Source: Sipunculus nudus
Lineage: Eukaryota; Annelida; Sipuncula; Golfingiida; Sipunculidae
NCBI GenBank assembly: GCA_026874595.1
Contig: CM049316.1
Coordinates: forward strand, 49,850,695 to 49,914,694
DNA: 64,000 nucleotides
Direction: 5' to 3'
The number at the start of each line of letters is the position of its first letter. Positions within the stretch are counted from its first letter, which is position 1. Below the pieces are notes generated by a model. It saw only the letters and a program-made list of their open reading frames with translations, searched no databases and had not been told where the DNA came from. A program made the translations under genes and the position numbers. This document shows positions 36,101-47,988 of this stretch, piece after piece.

Positions 36101-36840
36101 ATAGGTCTCTCAGTGTGTCGAAAATGAAGATTCTAGGTCCAGTCATTAAGATTTGTGCCATGCTAACAGATGACAGCATCCTCAAAGGTCTCAAAAATAG
36201 AGGGAAAAATTGTAAAACATCAAACAATACAGGTGGCGCCACCAGTCTGCAGGAACTGATTGAACATCTCATGATCAATATGTATGCCAAAAATCATGAC
36301 CATCAGTGATGTAGTTATTGAGATATTGAAGTTTTTGTATGACATATTTGACTATTCTGGGGGGGTACTTTGGGGCCCAATAGCTCGAAGGATATGGGTA
36401 ACAGAGACCTAATTTCTGGTTTCCAAGGAGATTTTTCATGGACCTCTCAGTGTGTCAAGAATTAAGATTCTAAGTCCAGTCTTTATGATTTGTGCCTTGT
36501 TAACAGATGTTCACATTTTTAAAGGTCTCAAAAATAGAGAAAAAAATTCATAAAAAATCGTAAAATACAGGTGGCACCACCAGTCTGCAGGAAGTGATGT
36601 AACATCTCATGATCAATATGTATGCCAAAAATCATGACCATCAGTCAAGTAGTTAATGAGATATTGAAGTTTTTGTATGAAATTTTTGACTTTTCTTGGG
36701 GGTACTTTGGGGCCACATAGCTCGAAGGATATGGGTAACAGGGACCTAATTTCTGGTTTCCATGGAGATTTTTTATGGACCTCTCAGAATCCCAAGTAAC
36801 AAGGTTCTAGGTCCAGCGGTTACGATTTGTGCCTGGTTAA
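33190..36840 (+). repeat. ~340-bp tandem array of A4, excluding the nested B
   Basis: Units start with the palindrome GGTGGCGCCACC or variants at about 33198, 34880, 35222, 35569, 35895, 36232, 36570. Each is followed by AGTCTGCAGAAACTGATGAA, a GGGGGGTACTTTGGAGC block, GATATGGGTAACAGAGACCT and AGATTCTAGGTCCAGT. A 14-G run at 35350-35363 is an expanded form of the GGGGGG block. A partial unit at 36927-37210 continues past the tail. Confidence 0.88.
33691..34873 (+). mobile_element. Family B element, complete, in A4
   Basis: Head ACTAGAATACGGGTAACC (hairpin arm mutated) and GTATCCGCC; tail GTATCAGC...TTGTCTGTACAA, with the 3' arm degraded. A short GCGGCGGCGG run lies before it. Left flank GTGTAAACTTTTAAA and right flank AAATACAGGTGGCTCC join into the normal A4 unit (compare about 38355-38385). 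Confidence 0.78.
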
Positions 36841-36926
36841 CGGACAGACAGACGGACAGACAGACGGACGACGGACAAAGAGTGATAGCTATAGCTCAGA
36901 TGACTTTCAGTCAGCTGAGCTAAAAA

Positions 36927-37289
36927 TTGTATAAAATCGAAAAAATACAGGTGGTGCCACCAATCTGCAGAAACTGATGAAACACTCCATGATAAATAAC
37001 CATGCAAAGAATCATGGTGATCAATGCATTTGTTGTTCATATATTTGAGCTTTTGTATCAAATTTGTCATTATTCTGGGGGGTACTTCGGAGCCCCATAG
37101 CTTGAAGAATATGGGTAACAGAAACCTAATTCCAGGTTTCCAAGGAGATTTTTCTTGGACCTCTCTGGATGTAAAGTTAGAAGATTCCAGGTCCAGTAGT
37201 TAATGGACAGGCGGCTGGATGGCCGGACAGACGATGGACAAAGAGTGATCACTATAGCTCAGATGACTTACAGTCAGCTGAGCTTAAAA
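36927..37289 (+). mobile_element. Extra A4 unit with its own 3' terminus
   Basis: One partial A4 unit (palindrome variant GGTGGTGCCACC at about 36951) ending in a GGACAGGCGGCTGGATGG stretch and a full A tail hairpin (CTTAAAA at 37289). It directly follows the tail at 36926, with no head between. Confidence 0.75.
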
Positions 37290-38356
37290 TGTGCCATGGT
37301 CAGATCTGGGCAAAATTTAAGGTACTTATTTTATATTTAAGCTAATAACTTATGAAATTTGAAATATTCAGATCTAATTTTGGGTATACAATGGAACCTT
37401 GATAAAAAAGTTACATACCTAAAAAAAAAGTCTATAGCTTCAGCAATTCTCAAGTTAAGGGAGTAAATATATTTCCTGAATTTTTACAAAGTGCATTATG
37501 TTCGGGCCAATAAGAATTTTTTAAAAATTTATTGAACTAATTTCTTGTTTGTACATAAGAAATATATAGAGAAATTGATATATTAAAAATGATCAATATC
37601 AGGTCAGTGGTTTTGATATTAGGCAGTCTTAAAGTGTGACAATGGGTTTTTAATGGAAAACGGAGGTTTTTCCTTAATATCTTGAAGGAACGAAGTCCTA
37701 TTGACCCAATTTTTGGTATGGTAGGAGATTTTGGGGACATCTAATGGTATGCCAAATTTCAGATTCGTAGGTCCAACATAATCAAAACGTGCCAGTTTAA
37801 CGGATGGACGACGGACAAAGGACCACAACTAAAAAAAGTGTATAAGCTAGAAAAGTCTAAACTTACATTTTTGCTTGTAAAAAAAGATCAATGTAGGTGG
37901 CGCCACCGACACCTCAATTTCAGATATGATTCATGTGACAATCATTGGCATAAAATTTGGTGAGGACAGCTCCAGCTGTTTCTGAGATTTTAAGTTTAGT
38001 ATGCATTTTTTGCACAGATGACTAATACAAAATAATGACCTAATTTTTGGTATGTACACAGAAAATGTTTGGAAGAATATGCATACTAAATATGATCAGA
38101 AACAGACCAGTGGTTTTAAAATTAGTCAGTCTTGCAGTGTGACAATGGGTTTTTAAAGGAAAACGGAGGTTTTTCCTTAATATCCCAAGGAACGAAGTCC
38201 TAGTGACCCAATTTACTGTATGGTAGGAGATTTGGGGGACATCTAACTGTGTGCAACATTTTGGATTCGTAGGTCCAACTGTTTCACAAGTGCCCTCTTA
38301 ATGGACGGTCAGATGACGGACAAAGGATCATGACTTATAGTCAGCTGAGCTAAAAA
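37290..38356 (+). mobile_element. Family A fragments with a D fragment
   Basis: An A monomer (from GTGCCATGGTCAGATCTGG) runs to a GGACGACGGACAAAGGACCA stretch at about 37801-37825 and lacks the tail. A D interior piece follows (37830-38030) with a perfect GGTGGCGCCACC at 37896-37907. A second A monomer piece ends in a short A tail (GTCAGCTGAGCTAAAAA at 38356). Confidence 0.65.
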
Positions 38357-38904
38357 TGTGTGAAAATTTGAAAAATACAGGTGGCACAACCATTCAAATA
38401 TGAAGATTCTAGGTCCAGCGGTTACAATTTGTTCCCTGTCTGACTGTTCAAAATCATGTTTTTGGCCATTTGCTCACAGAATATAGGTTACATGACATAA
38501 TTTCAGGTTTAAAAAGAGATATGCCAAGGACCTCCCTGGATGTACAGTTAGAAGTTTTTAGGGCTAATGGTTACATTACAGCACAAGGGCTATAGCTCAC
38601 AAGTATAAAATTTATTTAGTTTCTGATGAAGTAATGTAGCTATGGCTATACATTAAAAAAGGTGAAAAAAAAACTTTTTTTCTTAATATTATTAACATTA
38701 TAATTGTTAACAGAATTTATGGTACCAAAACGGCCAGTGATACTTTAAATAATTAAATAATATCAGCAGCTTATCATAAACTGAAACCTGTCAACCAACA
38801 GCTGTGGCATTTAGACACATACACACGCTCATTCATAGTTATCCGCCTAGCAGATAAAGATCCATCCTTTTAAGATGATTTCTTTATTATTTATGTTATC
38901 TTAC
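38357..38904 (-). other. Intron 5' region with an A4 unit remnant
   Basis: 38357-38600 is a degraded A4 unit (GAAAAATACAGGTGGCACAA, then GGATGTACAGTTAGAAG). 38600-38904 shows no repeat recognised here and leads to the CNOT1 donor at 38904. No gene is seen in it. Confidence 0.5.
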
Positions 38905-39089
38905 CTTTTCTTTTTTAACAGGAGAGTCTTTAAAACGTTTCAGCATGTCCAGGACCTCATCAATGGTGACACTGGGATGTGGAGAATGGTTGTAGATTTG
39001 TTGGAAGTGAGTGTTAGCCTCATCTTCTACCTCTTTGGAGAACTGTTGGCTGACAGGAGAGAAGAAGCTGCTGGGGTCCCCAGGCTGAC
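38905..39089 (-). CDS. CNOT1: CNOT1 internal exon, start of the TTP-binding region
   Basis: Internal exon of 185 nt with acceptor GCACAG at 39095-39090 and donor GTAAGA from 38904. Two bases (GT) complete a Gly codon, then 61 codons follow and the exon ends in phase 0. Landmarks are GQPGDPSSFFSPVSQQFSKE, EVEDEANTHFQQIYNH and TIDEVLDMLKRFKDS. These match the conserved segment of animal CNOT1 just before and at the start of the alpha-helical (HEAT/MIF4G-like) domain that docks tristetraprolin in vertebrates. CNOT1 is the cytoplasmic scaffold that holds the CAF1/CCR4 deadenylases and RNA-binding adaptors. The next exon continues the protein without a gap, across a 21-kb intron. Confidence 0.93.
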
Positions 39090-39236
39090 CTGTGCAGTAC
39101 AGTACAAAGGACACTTATCAAGATACAGCCGCCCTTCATTTTTCAGAACAGCAAATTTGTAACCAAATATATTATAAGTCACTACAGTTTTAACTGAAAA
39201 TGAAATGTAAATTTACAAATATTCTTCCTGAAATTC

Positions 39237-39627
39237 CAGGGTTCCTGCACCTCTTGGCAAAACAGATTTAAGACCTTTTTAAGACTTTTTAAGATCAGCT
39301 GACAGAAAATTTAAGACTCTTTTAAACATAGAATTCTTTAATGGCATTATACTGTGCTTTAAAACTACTGAAGATCCCAAATGGTGATCACTACTAGTTG
39401 GGACTGGTCTCATAGTAGTGTGTCCTGAGAAACTACGGAGATCTTTCTTTGACAAGTAACCGCAGCAACTTCTCCTTAAGTGTCTCAAGCTAAAGTTCAA
39501 TCACTGAACTGTTTGTGCACATTCATTATATTAGGATGGGTAAAATCAAATTTAAGACCTTTTTCAAGGCCTTAAAAATGCAAAATAAAAAAATAAAAAC
39601 ATTTATAGACTTTTTAAGGAAACCCTG
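39237..39627. mobile_element. MITE-like element with CAGGGTT termini
   Basis: Starts CAGGGTTCCTGCACC and ends AAGGAAACCCTG, giving imperfect ~10-bp terminal inverted repeats. Inside are TTTAAGACCTTTTTAAGAC at the left and a related AATTTAAGACCTTTTTC at the right. It is 391 bp, with no open frame and no clear target duplication. It lies about 150 bp upstream of the acceptor of the CNOT1 exon at 38905-39089. The terminus resembles that of the element at 41754. Confidence 0.6.
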
Positions 39628-39846
39628 AAATATCTTTCCTGATTTTTTTTTTTGCATGATGTTCAGCAATTTCAATTGGCTGAGCTTAAAAACTTAATTT
39701 TCACAGTAAACATGGACCAAACATAAATTTTTTTTTAGACCAATTTTGAAGGATTTAAATTTGAAGGTTAATTTTCAAATCAATCTGAAAACTTTGCCAA
39801 ACAGACCTGCTAGTATCTATATTGTTGGTGAGGGTATAAAAGAGTA

Positions 39847-41185
39847 ACTAGAATACGGGTAGTCATCAAGTGACTATGTCTATCCGCCAAAATCAGAGTG
39901 GAACGGGTGCAGTGAGGCATGGATTGAGTGGCAAAGGGAAACAGAGTGAGGTGTGTTTTATATTAGCATGGATGTCTGCATAAGACCACTACTGAGAAAT
40001 GAGTGATGTTAGCCCATGGCAGACAAACAGACTGATGCTGTGCAAAAAATGTTGCAGGTGGCCCCTCAAATTTTGTGTGTGATAAAGAGCTATGAGTGAT
40101 CTATACACATGCAAAATTTTGGCCAAGTCATCCAAATGGTTCCCTAGATATGAGCTTGGATGTCTGCAGCATAAACTAGAACATAGGTGGTGCCACCTGT
40201 CATAAAATCAAGAAAGCTGTCGAGGATGTATGAATCTGCAAAATTTTAGGCAGATATGTCAAATCTGTGCCGAGATATGAGTGATTTTATCCAAAGGCAG
40301 ACAAACAGATCGATGCTGTGCATAAATGGTTGCAGGTGGCGCCACCAGTTTTGGGTAGGAAAAAGAGCTATGTGAGATCTACACACATGCAAAATTTTGG
40401 CCCAATCGGTCAAACAGTTCCCGAGATATGAGCTTGGATGTCTGCAGTGTAAACTGGAATGTAGAAGGCGCCACCTGTCATAAAATCAAAGAAGCTGTCC
40501 AGGATGTATAAACATGCAAAATTTGAGGCAGAAATGTCAAACCACTGCCGTGATATGAGTGATTTTATCCTACAGCAGACAAACAGATGGACACTGTGCA
40601 AAAATGGTTGCATGTGGCGCAAACAGTTTTGCGTATGATAAAGAGCTATGTGATATTTATACACATGCAAATATTCAGGAAGATGGATGTCTGCAGCGTG
40701 AACGTGAATGTAGGTGGCACCACCTGTCATAAAATCAAGAAAGCTATCCAGGATGTATACGCATGCCGAATTTCAGGTGAATAAGTCAAACCACTGCAGA
40801 AATATGAGTGATTTTAACCGAAGGCAGCGAACAGATGGACACTGTGCAAATATGGTTGCAGGTGGCGCCACCATTTTTTGTGTATGTTATAAAGCTAGCC
40901 CAGGGCTACATTTGGACAAAAAATTTTCCTGATCAGTCAAACGGTTCCCGAGATATGTGGGTTTATGTGTGGAAACAGACACACAAATGGATGCTGGGCA
41001 GAGAGGAAAGGTCAGAGGTCAAAACAAAATCGGGGCGCAGCAGTTCACATGTGACCGGAACATAATCCCAGGTTTCGTAAAATTCGGCCCAGCAGTTAAG
41101 AAGGAGTTCTCCGGACACCTACGCGGCAGCGGCAGCAGTTGGCTGAAAACATAGTATCCGCAAAACTCTGTTTTGGCGGATACAA
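39847..41185 (+). mobile_element. Family B element, complete (1.34 kb)
   Basis: Head ACTAGAATACGGGTAGTC (second hairpin arm mutated, AAGTGACTA) and CTATCCGCC; tail with perfect arms GTATCCGC and GCGGATAC, ending ACAA at 41185. The interior has several palindrome units and GAAAGGTCAGAGGTCAAAAC near the tail. It fills most of the short CNOT1 intron 39090-41273. Confidence 0.88.
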
Positions 41186-41273
41186 TTACTGCCTTGACCT
41201 GAAGCCAAATCTGACTTGTATAAAGTCAAACATTGATACACATGCACTAAGTTTACTGTCTAGTTGCTCATAC

Positions 41274-41387
41274 CTTGCCTTGGCCCTGCCTGTTGTTGTC
41301 TGATTGCTTGAACACTCAGTGCACCAAGGCTGGGGGTACGGCTTGGGGCAGAGGCAGACCCAGTCAGGTTGCTTGGTATTGTCAAAC
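41274..41387 (-). CDS. CNOT1: CNOT1 internal exon (second in window)
   Basis: Internal exon of 114 nt. The acceptor AG is at 41389-41388 and the donor GTATGAG starts at 41273. Two bases (GT) complete the Gly codon left open by the 62.1-kb exon, 37 full codons follow (LTIPSNLTG, then RTPSLGALSVQAIRQQQAGP), and a final G is left open. It is Ser/Pro/Gln-rich linker sequence with no fold. It lacks an ATG and is short, so simple ORF calling misses it. Both flanking phases match its neighbours, which is the main support. A complete B element ends only 88 bp downstream of the exon (at 41185). An additional phase-1 exon between this one and the 62-kb exon cannot be excluded. Confidence 0.72.
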
Positions 41388-41753
41388 CTGGATGGCAGAA
41401 AAATATGTATTTTGATACACAAGCCATGTAAATCTGCACCTGAAGCAGACTTCATCATGTAATATTCAAAAGCCGAATTCATCCTGTTGTCTGCAGGTAT
41501 CCTTCCTTACAGAGAATTAATTACCAGATGTTTAACATCCATTTGATAGACAGTCACTTACACAACTGCCAGATGCATGACATTTTAGTTGCACAACATG
41601 CCATACATACAACAGTCAAAATACATACAACTAAACAAAAATTTTGCTGATATTTAAGCAATCACTTTTAATGTGTCACTGTCTTTTGACTGATATTTTA
41701 GTGGTCACTTCTGATTTGTAAGACATTAACTATATGATAAAGGCTTCTATTTT
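41388..41753 (-). other. Intronic DNA, no feature recognised
   Basis: Intron sequence upstream of the CNOT1 exon at 41387. No repeat related to others in the window and no credible coding potential were seen. Confidence 0.4.
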
Positions 41754-43711
41754 CAGGGTTCGTACACTTATCATGAGAAAATTTTCAAGCACTTTTCAAG
41801 CACTTTTCAAGGACCTGAAAAGTATTTTCAAGGACATAAAAATTTATGGACAGTCAGTGCACCTTCACCCATGCATGTTGCCGACATGGAAAGGCTTGTA
41901 ACACAAAATGCAAAATAATATTTATAATGAGATGGACCATATAGTGTGATAAAAAAGGCTAGGAAATGTAAAATAAGTAACAGTTATAAGGAAATGATTT
42001 AGCCGAAATCTACACTAACAGCAATTGAAGAGCTTGTGAAATACCCTTCGGTATAGCCAGTCACGGTTTAATACACAGCGGCCCATTGTTTTAACTTTAC
42101 ATTCAAAATGATCACTCATCTTTGGCATGACCTTAACAGATTTAACTAATCTGATAACGAGGGTCTAAAACCTATAATATCTTGAAAAGGGATCTCTGAT
42201 TTGCCGACTAGCTCAAACTTTAGCAAATTATATGCTCCGGCAGAAAGGGTGCCGAAAAACTCTGACAGTTCGGCGATCGTGGGGGATATTCATTCAAGTT
42301 TTCAACGGCAAAAAAAGAAATAAAAGCCTGTAATATGTTACCCTTATACGATATTTTGGTATAGTATTATCAAATTATTCAAAACAATACTAGTCAAACT
42401 TCGTATCAGCACGTTTGATATGACGACCTTGTCGTGCACAAGGTTTATGCCGTTTACCGCCAAGTCACTGGCCGCACGTGTCAACAAATGGCCGGGCAAC
42501 ACCTGTGAAGGTCGTTATCTAACGATCACAGAAGCAGTCAGATTTCTATTCAAACATGTCCAACATTTGATTAAAACTAAAAATGTGAAATCTTATTTAA
42601 AAAAAACTCTTGTTGGCGACCTTTATGCAATCGTTATGCAGGGCAGGGAGGGGGCCGATGCTGGAAGTTGTATATGTCGCTGATCACTCTTTAAACTGCC
42701 AGCGTACTTCGCTTACAAACGGCTATCACATCGCAACAAAAATGTGATTTCCCCCATGGATCCCAGCCTTTTACAAACTGACGCCAGAGTATGTGAATAT
42801 ACATCAGTATCTGGCAAACACCTTAACCTATTTCGGACAAACAGTATAAATTTATCCTTCATTGGATTGACCCCGCGTGTAAACTGTATTTCACTGATCA
42901 GTGGTCTTATGGAGCTAACAAATGACGATCACAGCGCGTACATGTGAAATGCGCAGGTACGAAGATAAAAAAAAAACACGCAACCCTTGGATAAACTGAA
43001 AAACCTTTAACCCAAGTCGGATTGGGTTCGTTGGGGAAATATGACCCCTCTGATATAATTATTATCGCCGAGTTACCAATGTAAAACGTAAAGTAAACTT
43101 AATTTAAACGACATATTCTACTGAGCGAATCAGTTTTATATTATTATTATCCCTCAGATTCGTATTGTTCTCATCATGTATTGTTCATACATTTTATTCC
43201 CCTGGTTTGTTCCCAGATAATAACTTCTTTTGGACAGATCTTCTCAATAGCTATATTAATAATCTCTGTAGTATTACTTTAAAATTTAAATTATAAATCT
43301 TGCGAAAATACTTACGTGAACTCGCCTAGCGTTGATTGAGTTTTCAGTTAAAGAGCTTTTTTAATTTTTACGATCTTTCCAGTAAAGCAGCTCACTTACT
43401 ATTTGATAATAAACATGGTTATTACCCTCGTATGTTAACTTGTTACATCGTCACTTTCACTGCCCGGTCTAATTCATCCACAATTGGGTTAATTATATTT
43501 CATACATTTGATTGACGTAGAGATGCCCGAAAGTCGATATTAAAATACCAGGTATGCATACACACAACATACACCGAACTCTTTCACAAAATTTTATTTT
43601 TCAAGCACTTTTCCAAACCACTCTCTCTTTTTAAGCACTTTTCAAGCCCTTGAAATTGAAATGACTAAATTCAAGCACTTTTCAAGGTTTTCAAGGTGCG
43701 TACGAGCCCTG
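41754..43711. mobile_element. TIR element, ~1.96 kb, CAGGGYTCGTAC termini
   Basis: Left end CAGGGTTCGTACACTTATC, right end GGTGCGTACGAGCCCTG; the outer 12 bp pair with one mismatch. Both subterminal regions carry TTCAAGCACTTTTCAAG repeats in inverted order. Flanking ATTTT on both sides may be a 5-bp target duplication, but it is low complexity. An 87-codon open frame at 42420-42683 (plus strand) lies inside. It shows no domain that can be recognised by eye and is not called as a gene. Confidence 0.68.
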
Positions 43712-44019
43712 ATTTTTATAATCAAACAATGGCCCAAGGACCCAAGCTCACCTGTGAATTTTTCCCATATGATAAATCTTACAGCTAGAATTACTATTTT
43801 GTACAGGAAACTTCTTGAAATTTCACCGAATAAAACCTGTGATACCACTAGAAGCCATGTCACGTGACACCCCCTCATCATTTCATAAGGCACCAAAATG
43901 CACTGAGATTGGACACTAACAACTCCCGGTTTTCGCACGGTCTTGGAGTTAAAATTAACGTTGGACACAATTAATTTTGGTTCTATACGGTTCCCTACCG
44001 TAAAGCTGATAATTTTTTA

Positions 44020-44505
44020 TTCATTTACTTGGGAAATTCTCATAAATATTCATAAAATTCTAATTTAGACTCTGTTGGAAAGCCTATTGGTTGAATGGCG
44101 TTGGCAAGGGACACCCGTGATGTCATCAAACGCAATGTTTCAACTGAACGTGCGACATTGTAATAACAATAAACCATACCAAACTTCCACAAAAGACTGG
44201 TATCTATCTTCAATATTATCAGTCTGTACTTCAAATGTGAATATTTCACATTCCTTAAGACATTTTGTGTGTTTATGTTGACTTTTATTAAGGCTGAGCC
44301 ATGTCATCAATTTTCAAGATGGCGGCTGTCGGACTTGTCGATAGACATCGTGCTTAGACAAATTTCAGAATGTTTTGAACAAAATAAATATAAAGTAAAG
44401 TTCAATAAACTTTAGTTACTCAAATTAGAGAATTTTTGCTTATGTCTTTAGATAAAAAAGATGTCTGACATTGTTTTGACACTGGATAACCATAATGCAA
44501 TGCGA
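44020..44505 (-). repeat. R1 dispersed repeat, copy 2 (inverted)
   Basis: Reverse-complement relative of 13434-13912. Shared landmarks on this strand include AAGATGGCGGC, GAATATTTCACATTCCTTAA and GTTTTGACACTGG. The preceding 43712-44020 may belong to the same repeat but has no partner in the other copy. No coding potential is recognised. Confidence 0.75.
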
Positions 44506-44583
44506 CAGGGATTCCCCAAGACGGGCAACATGAACGTGATATACGCTTTACCGGGAGTACCAAAACGATCTAAGTCAACATAA

Positions 44584-45872
44584 ACAAGGCCTACAGGCCT
44601 AATGCGAACCTGTGCATTGGGAAATGCACCAGGTATAATGCTTCAATGCTGGACCATTACTTCTCATGTATATGAAAAATGCAAGTACTAAACATTTTGA
44701 ATAAGAAACAATTACACAAACATCACTGCTGAAATTCTGGCATGAGTGCACACAACACAAAAATTATTGTAGCTGGCACCACCAGTCTTGTATACAACAA
44801 AGCTATCAGAGATATATACATATGCCAATTTCAGACTGATATATCAAACCCCTCCTGAAAATAAGCAGGGACACACACTGTGCAAATATTATTGTAGGAG
44901 GCACCACCACTCTTGCATACGACAAAGCTATTTGATATGTATGTATATGCCCTATTTCCGGCTGATATATCAAATTCTTCTGTAGAAATAAGCAGGCACA
45001 TACACTGTGCAAAAGTCACTGTAGGTGGCAACACCTGTCTTGTGAACGAGAAAGCCATCAAAGACATATAGACAGGTCAAAAATCAGGCTAATACATCAA
45101 AGTTCAAACTTACATTGAGTCTGGTGCATGGGGCTGACCAGGCTTAGCTGAGAAAGGCAGCTGCCCCGAGTGAACTGTGACAAATTTGCTGGCTCAGGCT
45201 ACTGCACTGAGTGAACTCATGACCTGCACCTGGCTAGAATGGGTGAACTTTTGACCTGTACCTGGCTGCACTGAGTGAACTCTTGACCTGCTGCATAACC
45301 TGACACAGTTGGCACTCTGCTAAAGCTATAAATAGATCAAGGCTGAACTTTGGTGCCAAATCTGATGCAGTAGGCAGTCTGCCAATGCTATAAATAGAAT
45401 GCAGCTACTGCACTGAGTGAACTCCTGACCCATACCTGGCTGAACTGAGTGAACTCCTAACCTGTTGCTTAATCTGATACAGTTGGCATGACACCCATGA
45501 AGTGATCACATGGTGCCCATGAAGTGTTCACATGTCACCCATGAGGTGATCACATGCCTTGTGTTTGGCTGCACTGATTGAACTCTTAACCTATATCTGG
45601 CAGCACTGAATGAACTCTTGATCTGTTGCCAAATCTGAAACAGTTGGCAGTTTCTCAACCTTTTTATGTATATCAAAATTTCTAGAACAATAAAAGATGA
45701 AGTTCTTTCATCGTAAAGGTCCAATAATTCTGCCAAAAATCATCCAAGTAAACTTGAACAAAGGCCACCTAAGAATAATTTTTGTGCAATGTTACAAAAG
45801 TTATAATTTAAACAATAATTCTGTAGAAGAACAGTTTTGCAGTCCTCAGTTTGAAATAGACATAACTACAAA
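44584..45872 (+). mobile_element. Family D1 element, 5' part
   Basis: Head ACAAGGCCTACAGGCCT, GCGAACCTGTGC, nearly identical to 20474-20760 over its first 200 bp. It continues through D1 palindrome units, a short TATA-like array (45190-45460) and CCATGAGGTGATCACATG repeats. It is broken at ACATAACTACAA by the G head. No D tail follows. Confidence 0.75.
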
Positions 45873-47153
45873 ACTGACAGGTCAGTAAGGGCCCCGCAAA
45901 AGATGCAGTCATTATAAACTGAAGTATGGTGAATTTGGTGTACTTCGGTAGCATGGGCTGAAAGAGTGATATTTGAAAATTAAAGAACCTGTAAAGAATG
46001 CTGACATGTATAAACTGGAAGAAAAGATATGGTAAAGTGAAAATGTTCAAAGCTATCAAAATAATGATATAAAAGAACTGCATGCATTTTTAGTTTCTGT
46101 ATTTCTGTATTACCTGTGCCAATTATTCTTGGTTGAAGTCTTGGCTGGGCTGTGTCAAATATTTTTCCAGTATTTGTATGTTGAATTAGCCTTATTATAT
46201 GTGAGGCTTGAGTCTGTACATGAACCTTGTAGTATTACAGAGAGTCAGCTGTTGGTTAGTAGTGATAAAATGGTCATTCTCTTGAACTGAGATTCAGCTG
46301 TTCTTGGGCTTGGGTCTACAGATGCAATGTGATGTGTAGAATGGCTACATAAGAATATCAATGTAAATTTGTTGATGGTCACTATAATAGGTCCAAATTC
46401 CTTGAGATGTTGGAAGTGGAGATAGATTTGTCCAAACATGGTCTAAATGAGAGCCACTATGGTGTGTTGGGCCAGTGTATCCTTTCCTGGGGAATCTTCA
46501 AATTGTCTGTACAAAATATGCTGTGACAATGTAATGCCGCTGTAAACGAGTGACTCGAAAAAGATTCATCCATTTCTGGCCTGCTGAAGGAGACACCAGC
46601 AACTGAATACCAAACTGTGTATTACTTTTTTTTTTCCTTCTGACCCAAATATCAATAAGCTTCTCCCTCATTCCATGGGTGATACATCTTATGTTTGAAT
46701 CCTATCCATCATATGTTAGGGGAGTTATTATGCAGAAACGAATTTGATTGTTCATCAAATTCTTTGCGGGTTATTGCATTAACATCATTTGAGAATTATC
46801 GCCTCTGTCAAGGTCATCCATCTTTGAACTTGACCTAGCCCTTCATAACAAACATTTCTGGTACAAGTTCAGTGAGTGTTAGTCAAAATGTTTGCAAGCT
46901 ATTTTGGAAAATCAATCAAGTTCACCCATCTTCAAACATGATGTAGTTCCTTAAAAGGTCCATCACTGCCGTGAGTCTAGGACCTTAAAAGAAATACTTT
47001 TTATGAGTTAATGTGTTAACAATGTGTGTCCTTTTGCATGCATATTTGCTATGAGAGTGCAACCTTACTAGGTGTTCAGTAATGGTTTTTACCACATAAC
47101 TTACAGAACAAGGGACCTATGGGTCACGGCGCTCAGCTGTTATATATGATAAA

Positions 47154-47988
47154 ACTAGATGTGTCGGAACGACACAAATGCCCCCGCCTGGGGCAAATTA
47201 GAAACAGTTGTAAAATTTTGAAAAATTTTTTAAGTTCAGGAGGTGTCGTATGGTCAAAAGTAGGTCAACAAGGGCAAAATGCAAACTCGATCTGTAACGG
47301 GTCATTATCAAGCAACACACCAAAAATCATGCCATTATATGCAGGCATTGTGAAAAAAAGCCCATACATGTGCATTTTCCATAAAAATTTCTGTCTTTCA
47401 TGAAAATTTTCTATGTTTAGGAGCCGTAAAACAATGAAAAGTAGGTCAACCGGGACGAAACGCGAACTCGATCTGTAACTGGTCATTATCTGCCAACACA
47501 AAAAATCAGGCCAATATCTGCAGGGATTGCAAAAAAAAGTCCGTACATGTGTATTTGTCATGAAAATTTCTATTTTTCATGAAATTTTCTAAGTTTAGGA
47601 GCCATAAAACAGTCAAAAGTAGGTCAACTGGGACAAAACGTGAACTCGATCTGTAACTGGTCATTATCTGCCCACACACCAAAAATCAGGCCAATATCTG
47701 CAGGCATTGCGAAAAAAAGTCTGTACATGTGTATTTGTCATGAAATTTCATATTTTTCATGAAATTTTCTATGTTCAGGAGCCGTAAAACGGTCAAAAGT
47801 AGGTCCACCGGGAGGAAACGCGAACTCCATCTGTAACTGGTCTATATCTGCCCACACACCAAAAATCAGGCCAATATCTGCAGGCATTGCGAAAAAAAGT
47901 CCGTACAACTTTTTGATTTTGGAATGACGGAAGGACGGACATGGGTAAAACTATATGCCCCGGCCACTTTGTGGCAGGGGCATAAAAA
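47154..47988 (+). mobile_element. Family E element, complete (835 bp)
   Basis: Best complete E. Head ACTAGATGTGTCGGAACGAC (hairpin GTGTCG/CGACAC), then ATGCCCCCGCCTGGGGC. The body has about three and a half units of ~180 bp (GGTCAAAAGTAGGTCAAC, ATCTGCAGGCATTGC), then a GACGGAAGGACGGAC microsatellite. The tail hairpin is ATGCCCCGGCCA and TGGCAGGGGCAT, followed by AAAAA. It is inserted in A1 between TATATATGATAAA and TATGATTTAGAAATG. Confidence 0.92.

Larger units (their letters stand above)
32618..36926 (+). mobile_element. Family A4 element with 340-bp array and nested B
   Basis: Head ACAGTGACCTGTGGGTCATG with GCTCAGCCGAC (diverged A head). Tail after a GACGGACAGACAG microsatellite is the A hairpin and TAAAA at 36926. 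The body is the ~340-bp array. A second A head at 33508 (ACAAGTGACCCATGTGTCAT) and the B element at 33691-34873 are inserted within it. Nothing in it is coding. Confidence 0.72.

Noticed and set aside
38357-38600. Candidate extra CNOT1 exon near the donor at 38904
   Set aside because: The sequence is a degraded A4 repeat unit, and the neighbouring exons already join without a gap in the protein.
42420-42683. 87-codon open frame starting MTTLSCTRF inside the TIR element
   Set aside because: No recognisable domain, no splice context and short length; kept only as a note within the mobile element.
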